NCBI RefSeq assembly: GCF_040436345.1
Contig: NC_133232.1
Location: 28,335,315 to 28,399,314 of the forward strand
Direction: 5' to 3'
Length of the DNA: 64,000 nucleotides
Source: Pagrus major
Taxonomy: Eukaryota > Chordata > Actinopteri > Spariformes > Sparidae
Shown: piece after piece, positions 57,850 to 64,000 of the stretch
How the letters are laid out: each line of letters opens with the position of its first letter
Position numbering within the stretch: position 1 is the first letter of the stretch
Made by a program: the position numbers and the translations under genes
The notes under the pieces: model-generated
Database searches by the model: none
What the model was told of the DNA's origin: nothing
Seen by the model: only the letters and a program-made list of their open reading frames with translations

Positions 57850-58555
57850 TTTAGTTAGATGTTAGAAGTCTTTTTTGCTCATGTGTGTTTTTGGTTGTGG
57901 TCACTTTAAGAAACTCAGGAACTAAATTACAGGGAGTTGTGTCATGTGGCTAGTAACCAGGAAGTAAGCAAGAGAGCTGTTGAGAGCTGCTGTTTTGTTC
58001 CATCTGAGTCAATCCAGCGACATATGCATACATCTTATGCCTTTGGTAGCATCATGGGTATGTACTAGTTTGTTTTATCGTTATCTACAATTGCAGATTA
58101 TTGTTTTGTGACATTCTGTGAAGTTTGATGCTAAAAAAGTTACCAAGCTAACCACTCTGTAACTGAGCCATTGCAAGTTCATGAGAGCATAATTACAATT
58201 AAGAAATGAGCAGGAATTGATTACATGTCAAGATATTATTTCATATATGACGTTTCAAGTTAAAAATGTAATTAATACATGAACCCTGTCACAGTTAAAA
58301 ACAATTAAAAAGGAAAACAAGTGGATTAATTCATATTGAAGATTGAGCTGGTACATTTACATTGTGGATTTTGTATGTTAAAAGCAAGCACAGCGTTGAT
58401 TATATTTTCTGTATATCTGTCCTAGTTTCACCTTTGCTCGCAACGTCAATAAACCTGTGGACAAAGGGACAACTGTCTTCAGAGTCTTGATGTTAGGAAG
58501 GAGTTTATCTGACTGTCAAGTTATGCACAGCGCACGTGTAATGAGGACAGCACAG
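57850..58555 (+). repeat. 3' LTR of the BEL/Pao element
   Basis: Matches the 5' LTR with few substitutions and small indels (for example CACTTTAAGAAACTCAGG here versus CACTTTGTTGTGGAAATTCAG). A short purine-rich GGCGGGGAG just before it may be the polypurine tract. Followed by target duplication TGATT and then C9 intron text. Confidence 0.9.
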
Positions 58556-59148
58556 TGATTCTTTGGTTTTTAAAACTCTATCCCAGAGTTGTGAATGATT
58601 TTAAAGGACTTTAGATTGTCAAGAAAATTCTGCTCATCATGTAACTTAAAGATGTTTTTGCCCTCCACGATGGTCCAGGCAGCGATTGCCATAGCATTTT
58701 CTCTTTGGCCTACAATACTCCCTATAGTGCTTCCTATAGTGGCTGTATCAGCACTCATCAGATATGCAAAATGATAGACAGACTGACAGACATTTTCCTC
58801 CACCTCTCCTCCCATCTGAAACTTTCCACTTTTTAATTAAAATGGCAAGATGAAACATCTTATATTTTTAGATAATTTGTTTTTAGGGATTTTTAGTTGT
58901 TTTTTTTCTGTAATTGATGGATAAGAGATTCAAAAGGGTGAAAAGCTCCTTGAATCAAATCTGAATGTGTCTGAAGTCCAAAATGTTTATTGTTGCCAAT
59001 ACATCATAAGACAAGAATGTCTTAGACAATGAAAATGAGCTTATTATATATCACAAACAGCCTTGTAATGTCCCATACACTACACTACACTTCCTCTTTA
59101 TTGTAAGAGCACCTCCATGAACTCAGGGTCATGATGACTGAACCAATT

Positions 59149-59434
59149 GGGGCGGCAATAGCTCAGTCCATGGGGACTTGGCTTGGGGACTCAAAGGTGG
59201 CCGGTTCAAGTCTCACTTGGACCAGAAAAAGTGTGATGTGGACTAGTAATGGAGAATGCTAGTTCACATCCTGGGCATTGCCGAGGTGCCCTTGAGCAAG
59301 GCACCAACCCCTATCACTGCTCGTTTGGCGCCGTGCATGTGGCGGCCCCTTCACTCATCTCCTCTATACACTGTGTGTAATGTGAGTGATAAAGAGAATT
59401 TCCCCATTGTGGGATTAGAAGGGATATTAAATTA
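59149..59434 (+). mobile_element. V-SINE (tRNA-derived SINE) in the C9 3' flank
   Basis: Starts GGGGCGGCAATAGCTCAGTC (tRNA A-box region), has a B-box-like GGTTCAAGTCTCAC, and the central block GAGGTGCCCTTGAGCAAGGC that marks V-SINEs. It ends in a short AT-rich tail. It splits the 3' UTR module between ACTGAACCAATT and CAATTCAACAC, so AATT/CAATT may be the target duplication. No other unit has it. Confidence 0.85.
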
Positions 59435-59983
59435 CAATTCAACACTTCTGTGCTTGTCTTATGACATGTCCCTGCTGATTGTTTGACAATTTAGCTGGAG
59501 TTTAGTTCTGTCTTCCTCTGACATTAAATTGTTTGTCATTGTTTTGAATAAAGAATAATTTGGATGATTCTGGATGGTAGTCTTTCTTTCTGCAACATTT
59601 CACGAGGCGGCCATTTTCGTCTGACGTCATGCTCAGTGTGGGAAGCCCAAATAATGTTATCAAAAGGATGAAGTCGTATGCAGGGAATCTGACAAATAGT
59701 TATCATTTCACAGCTACCTAATTAATCAGCTACTGATAAGTAGCATGATTTCTTCTATTACAGCAATTATGTTTAATTATGCAACATATATAGCATGTAT
59801 CCAATGTGTTATTGTATATAGAATATAATGTAATTAGTTTGAAAACAGTTTAAAAGTCTTGCATTAACTTTGTATAACCCAGTTTATGTCAGAGAGTCTG
59901 CCTAGCTCAAAGTACTGCAGTTATTGCCAAACGCTATCTTTTGCAAAGTCAAACCTAATTTTTTCTGTATGTCCTAATCAAAG

Positions 59984-60601
59984 TCTGATGAGAAACTGGA
60001 GCCCGGGGACTTGATTGAGTTCTTCAGGGGCCACTATGAGCACTGGGCTGTGTACATTGGTGATGGCTTAGTTGTTGACTTAATGTGTATAAAAATACAA
60101 TTAAGATATGAGACAAAACTCTTCTAACATTGTGTACTGGAAAAGAGATGTGTGACATATTTTAAAGTTCTAAATTAATGCACCAAAGCCTGAATGAAAC
60201 TGGCATCAGCTGACTGCAAACACCTCCACGTTGGAAAAACAATCAAAATCAAAATATGAATATCTTTAGTGTAGGCCATCAGTGCATCATCCTCTGAGAA
60301 CAAGCTTCAACAAGAAGACAGGGCTGTGGTAAATCAAAAAATGTGGCCGCTGGCTGAACTGTCCATAATAATAGTAATGGATAATTCATAAAAAGGTGAG
60401 TAAGAAAGGTAAAGTAATCAAGCAGACGGCTTGATGTCTGACCCAACTGAGAAGGCCATGGTGAGCAAACAGAAGCTGCAGGATGTGGTGGGAAATAGCG
60501 AATGGAAAATCACCAACAGCCTGAACTAGAAGTGCACGCCCTGCTAGAACTGTGAGCACTTTGTGAACGAGCTGCACTACCGAAAAGCTGAGTCCCGGCA
60601 G
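59984..60601 (+). pseudogene. PLAAT pseudogene C10
   Basis: Exon 2 remnant from 59984 ([20 protein letters not shown], then [12 protein letters not shown]) has the same His to Asp change and the same junction into intron 3 text after GTTGAC as C6. An unrelated exon 3 fragment lies at 60428-60601: it starts LMSDPTEKAMVSKQKLQDVV, holds stops after NSL and after KCTPC, lacks the middle, and ends [18 protein letters not shown] with an intact donor. No first or tail exon. It is a composite of two broken units. Confidence 0.87.
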
Positions 60602-61041
60602 GTCAGTGGACTCATTTTTTTACAAACAAGACTCTTTTTGTAGCTGTGGTGAAAAACAGAGAAGGGTTAGCAGTGTTAGCCAGGATGTAGCCAGCGGTTT
60701 TTGAAAGTGTGATTCCAGTTGCCTACGATACAACACTTAGTTCTGATATAAGAGTCCTCCTATAAATCCTCATGACGATCAGAATTGTTTTTGTAAAATC
60801 TTCTTTTTAGAGAGATGTTAATTAAACTTTCATTTTGGAGGCTGCAGTTTTCTGTTAAAATGTTTGGTAGTGTACTGGAAGATTTTTTAAGTTACTACAA
60901 TGAGGGAAGAAGCAACAGAAGCTCCTCTCTGTATGATGTAATACGTTCTACCTAAAATGTGTTTATTCATTTATTTATTCAAGCTACATTTGTGTTATTA
61001 GTCTGTGTTAGATGTAGCAGTGGACATTGTGACCTTTGGGT
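60602..61041. other. Intergenic sequence between C10 and C11
   Basis: Starts with intron 3 text of the C4 type, then from 60776 matches 18240-18516. No gene seen. Confidence 0.6.
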
Positions 61042-61163
61042 GATGCTTTTATTCTGAAGGTTTCCTGCTCTAGAAGAATAAACAATCAGCTCACTGCCAC
61101 ATAATTGAAGTTTGGTGTTGGGCTTCTTGGAGGTGTCACAGATATCGGACATTATTGTTAAAG
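61042..61163 (+). promoter_or_regulatory. Type I promoter / 5' exon of C11
   Basis: TGATGCTTTTATTCTGAAGG block and exon end ATTATTGTTAAAG/GTAAGAAA. The following 1.5-kb intron parallels the C2 and C4 introns and contains the hAT relic at 62271. Confidence 0.6.
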
Positions 61164-62270
61164 GTAAGAAAATAAATTGTCAAAACATCAACAGAAAGTG
61201 TAGTGTAACAGAGGGCTGTTATGATTTTTAGTTAGAAGAACCTGCTGCATTTGTATTATTTTGTTTATTTGTTAAAATCTTACAACGGGGTCTATCGGGG
61301 TCGACTTTAATCTTGAAATGTCAAGTTTATTCTTGACATTTTGTCTTTATTCACTGAAACTAAGACGAGCTGACCTGACAAAATGAGCAGTAACAAATGT
61401 CGTAAACTAAAGATAAATAAAAACGACAACTTGTCAGAAAAATGTCAAACTAAACAGTGAAAACATCATTTTAAAGGTGATTTTTTTTTACCTTCCAGTG
61501 TTTCTTTCATTTTGTCCCAAGGTTACTTACTGGAAATTAAAACGGAAACTAAATCAAAGTAGTGGAAAAATGTGTTTAAAACAGGAACCAAATAAAATAG
61601 CCTTTAAGAAAAACTAAAACTAAACTGAAACAACAGATGATGAAGCTTAAACTTTTTCAGTTTTAATTTCATGTTGACACAAAGAAATCAAAGTTGTCTT
61701 TGACACTGACACTTTATATGTAGCCCTTACAAAGACACACTCAGACTACTGTAAACTAAATTTATAAAAACTAAACCATTCCGAAAAACTAAACTAATAA
61801 CTAGCAAACGAACTCTGGTAACTTCTTAAACTAAACTCAAACTAAGAAAAGTAACACCTGTTAAAACAGTTTAGATAAAACACTGAACATTGTAATACTC
61901 ATGAAGGCAGGATTTAATGCAGGACTGTTGCATTAAACTACATTAGTTTGAACTAAGTGTACCTAATAAAGTGGCTACTGAGTGTATTGATGGGGACTGA
62001 ACTCACTAGAGGAGCTGTTATGATGTCACACAACATCTGGTTATAATGGATGATAGAAAATATGTCTGATTATTGTTATTACATTTATTTTCATTCACCC
62101 ATTCATATAAAATGATGTTATAATTTTGTGAGTAGCACAAAGGAACTAAACAACTGAAAGTTGTAAAATGATAAATTAATGAACCTTGTAAATTGTTTCC
62201 TGAGTAAACCAGTCAGTGTTTGTCCTTTTGTGTTTTTTTTAATGTGAGATATATGAGATATGCTCTAACT

Positions 62271-62553
62271 CAGTGGTTCCCGAATGGTGTGGCGAGGCAC
62301 ACTGGTGTGCCTTGGGAATTTGTTACAACCATAGATTATTATTGTAATATACAAGGAAACAACAAGTGATGAATGAGTTTTTAATTTACTATATCCTTTG
62401 TTGTACACAATTACTTCCTCATACAGAGGCAAAATCTGTACCCTAAAGAAGTCCTTTAAAAACCCTCCAGGGAGCTAAAAATATATGTACAGAGTGATTA
62501 GATAACATGATGCTATAGAGGCTATAGAGGACACTGAAGTTTGAAAACCACTG
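62271..62553. mobile_element. Non-autonomous hAT element in the 5' intron of C11
   Basis: Best preserved of three copies: CAGTGGTTCCCGAATGG at the left, TTGAAAACCACTG at the right, flanked by CTCTAACT and CCCTAACT (8-bp target duplication with one mismatch). No transposase. Present at the same place in C2 and, truncated, in C4. Confidence 0.8.
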
Positions 62554-62754
62554 CCCTAACTAATAAAAGCTTTAAATAAAGGCTACTACTACTCCTTTCT
62601 AACACAATTCCCACATCAATGATGCATCAACATTACATTTACTTTTCTCTTTATCTCGTGTTGTGTGCTAATGAAATGATTTGTTCCTGCAGGTGCTGAG
62701 AGTCATCTGGAAGGTGAAACCAGTTGAAGGTTTACAGACAAAACAAACGCTGAA

Positions 62755-64000
62755 ATGGGCAACTGGTGGTCAAAGGTTAGGAAATTATCACTGAATCAGA
62801 ACACTAAATCGCCTTCTTCCATTTCTTTGTCTTCTCTGTCTGTGTCTTCTTCATCTTCTTCTCCTTCATCATCTTCTTTTCAGTCTTCTTACTCTTTTTC
62901 TTCGTCTTCTTCTTCGTCTTTATCCGTGGTTCATTGTCAATCTCCAAACCAACTTTACATTTGCACTCTGCCATCTACTGCATGTGTAGATGCTGCACTT
63001 GTTCAGTCGATGGAGGCAATTCAGCTCAATGTTATCTGCTTTATTTATCAGCTATATGATTTAACTTTAAAGTCTTATATTATCTGTGCTTATCTGTGTA
63101 ACACAGATTATGTCAGAGTTCTCAAATGTTCTTCAGTTGTTTCTAAACAGTCTGTTGCAAAGTCAAACATGTTTCCTGTATGTTCTAGTCCAAGTCTGAT
63201 CAGAAACCAAAGCCTGGGGACTTGATTGAGATCTCCCGAGGTGTCTATCAGCACTGGGCTGTGTATGTTGGTGATGACTGCGTTGTTCATGTGACAGTGC
63301 CAACCGGCGGTGAGTCTCCTGTCTGGACTGCTGCTCTCACCTGTTCTAGTCTGGAATAATATCAGCCTGCTGTCACTGTAACATTTACAGACCAGATTAT
63401 CAAATTAAATTGTTTATTTGAACTGATTCATGATTAATAAACCACACACACAAAAAAGTTGCAATATTTAGTTCATAATCCTGCTCATATGCTGTCTGTT
63501 TCTCTCTTATTATTCATGGGTAAAGTCCCACGTGCAGTTTCCAGCAGCACGTCTGACCCAGGTGCAGTTTCCAACAACTTGATGTCTGTCCCAACTGAGA
63601 AGGCCATGGTGAGGAAACAGAAGCTGCAGGAGGTGGTGGGAAACGACAACTGGAATATCAACAACAACCTGGACAAGAACTTCAAGCCCCGCTCAGCTCG
63701 CATCATTGTGAAGGAGGCGCTCTGGCAGGTGGTCAAGAGGATGCCGTACTCCATCATCAGCAAGAACTGTGAGCACTTTGTGAACGAGCTGCGCTACCGA
63801 AAAGCTGTGTCCTTTCAGGTCAGTGGACCCATGTTTTTACAAACAAGACTCTTTGTCTGATTCTTTGGTTTTTAAAACTTTATATTTCCCAGAGTTGTGA
63901 ATGATTTTAAAGGACTTAGAGTCAAGAAAACTCTGCTCATCATCGAACTTAAAGACGTCTGTTGCCCTCCGCAGGTAAAAGAAAAAGCAGCAAAATATGT
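62755..64000 (+). CDS. PLAAT-family copy C11 (runs off right edge)
   Basis: Exons 62755-62775 (MGNWWSK), 63189-63309, 63526-63818 and 63975 to beyond the edge (VKEKAAKYV). Motifs: [20 protein letters not shown] (Phe to Ser in the IEIF block), CVVHV and [19 protein letters not shown]; both His and the Cys are present. As in C9 the old exon 3 acceptor reads CATGG; the next AG gives GGTAAAG/TCCCACGTG and keeps the frame. Exon 3 carries a 30-base insertion that repeats the AVSS-type segment ([18 protein letters not shown]), echoing C2. The leader exon and type I promoter are present. Probably functional if the AAAG acceptor works; the tail is outside the window. Confidence 0.85.

Larger units (their letters stand above)
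51184..58555 (+). mobile_element. BEL/Pao LTR retrotransposon inserted in C9 intron 3
   Basis: Two LTRs of about 710 bases flank an internal region with gag-like and pol-like frames. The host text GTGTGATT/CTTTGG seen intact in other copies is split here, with TGATT at 51179-51183 and 58556-58560 as a 5-bp target duplication, usual for BEL/Pao. The order protease, reverse transcriptase, RNase H, integrase and the C-terminal Pao-type domain identify the superfamily. The two LTRs differ at roughly ten places including small indels, so the insertion is fairly young but not brand new. The coding part carries two frame breaks and a deletion in the polymerase. Confidence 0.93.
50073..58774 (+). pseudogene. 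PLAAT-family copy C9, catalytic Cys changed to Phe, split by a BEL/Pao element
   Basis: Exons 50073-50093 (MGQWWSQ), 50486-50606, 50833-51089 and remnant 58670-58774. The His block is normal ([20 protein letters not shown]), but the cysteine motif reads [19 protein letters not shown]: the nucleophile codon is TTT. The paralogous exon 3 acceptor (CATAG) reads CATGG; the next AG (GGTACAG/TCCCAGG) restores the frame with loss of two residues. Exon 3 also lacks an AACAAC hexamer. A 7.4-kb retroelement sits in intron 3, and the tail-exon acceptor CCACAGGTGG has become CCACGATGG, with 12 bases missing inside the exon. The donor of exon 3 persists. Without splicing, translation ends six codons later (VKQDSF). 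It cannot be an ordinary PLAAT enzyme; a catalytically dead protein remains possible. Confidence 0.88.

Noticed and set aside
59149-59230. tRNA gene suggested by A-box and B-box text
   Set aside because: No cloverleaf with an anticodon stem could be read; the central V-SINE block follows, so it is the SINE head.

Overview
This is a teleost fish genomic window. The evidence is vertebrate split genes with GT-AG introns, fish-type repeats (a V-SINE, a BEL/Pao LTR element, an L1-like LINE, hAT and piggyBac relics, microsatellites) and AT-rich introns. No sequence search could be run, so gene identities come from reading translated exons and recalling family motifs.

Layout. Positions 1-3025 hold the 5' exons of ints5 (minus strand), followed by its promoter and a long CTTT microsatellite. 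From about 4.4 kb to the right edge the window is a decaying tandem array of PLAAT/HRASLS genes (LRAT-fold phospholipase A/acyltransferases), all on the plus strand. I number them C1-C11: C1 5079-7373, C2 10697-12344, C3 15428-16830, C4 19879-21236, C5 30056-31008, C6 31930-32878 (pseudogene), C7 37690-38579, C8 48036-48965, C9 50073-58774, C10 59984-60601 (pseudogene), C11 62755 to the edge. Three further exon relics lie at 13171, 36009 and in C10. A unit usually has a 5' non-coding exon, a very short first coding exon, an exon with the two active-site His residues, an exon ending in the NCEHF cysteine motif, and a separate exon for a C-terminal membrane helix.

The array is interrupted by a 164-bp satellite with a hairpin in each unit (24.6-27.2 kb), a fragment of a fish-expanded gene of SAMD3-like type (28.0-29.0 kb), a truncated L1-like LINE (34.2-35.6 kb), the 3' end of scyl1 on the minus strand (42.5-46.0 kb, cut off abruptly by PLAAT-derived sequence) and a 7.4-kb BEL/Pao element inserted in an intron of C9. 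ints5, PLAAT genes and SCYL1 also lie in one human region (11q12-q13), so old synteny plus lineage-specific duplication is the simplest reading.

The main interest is how copies differ. Catalytic and structural exons stay alike, while the membrane-tail exon varies, is lost (C7), or in C2 reads into a piggyBac relic. C9 has Phe in place of the catalytic Cys and carries the retroelement. C2 and C4 lost the same splice acceptor AG, and C9 and C11 share a different acceptor change, each with an in-frame substitute nearby. C6 and C10 share one deletion that removes the catalytic Cys exon.
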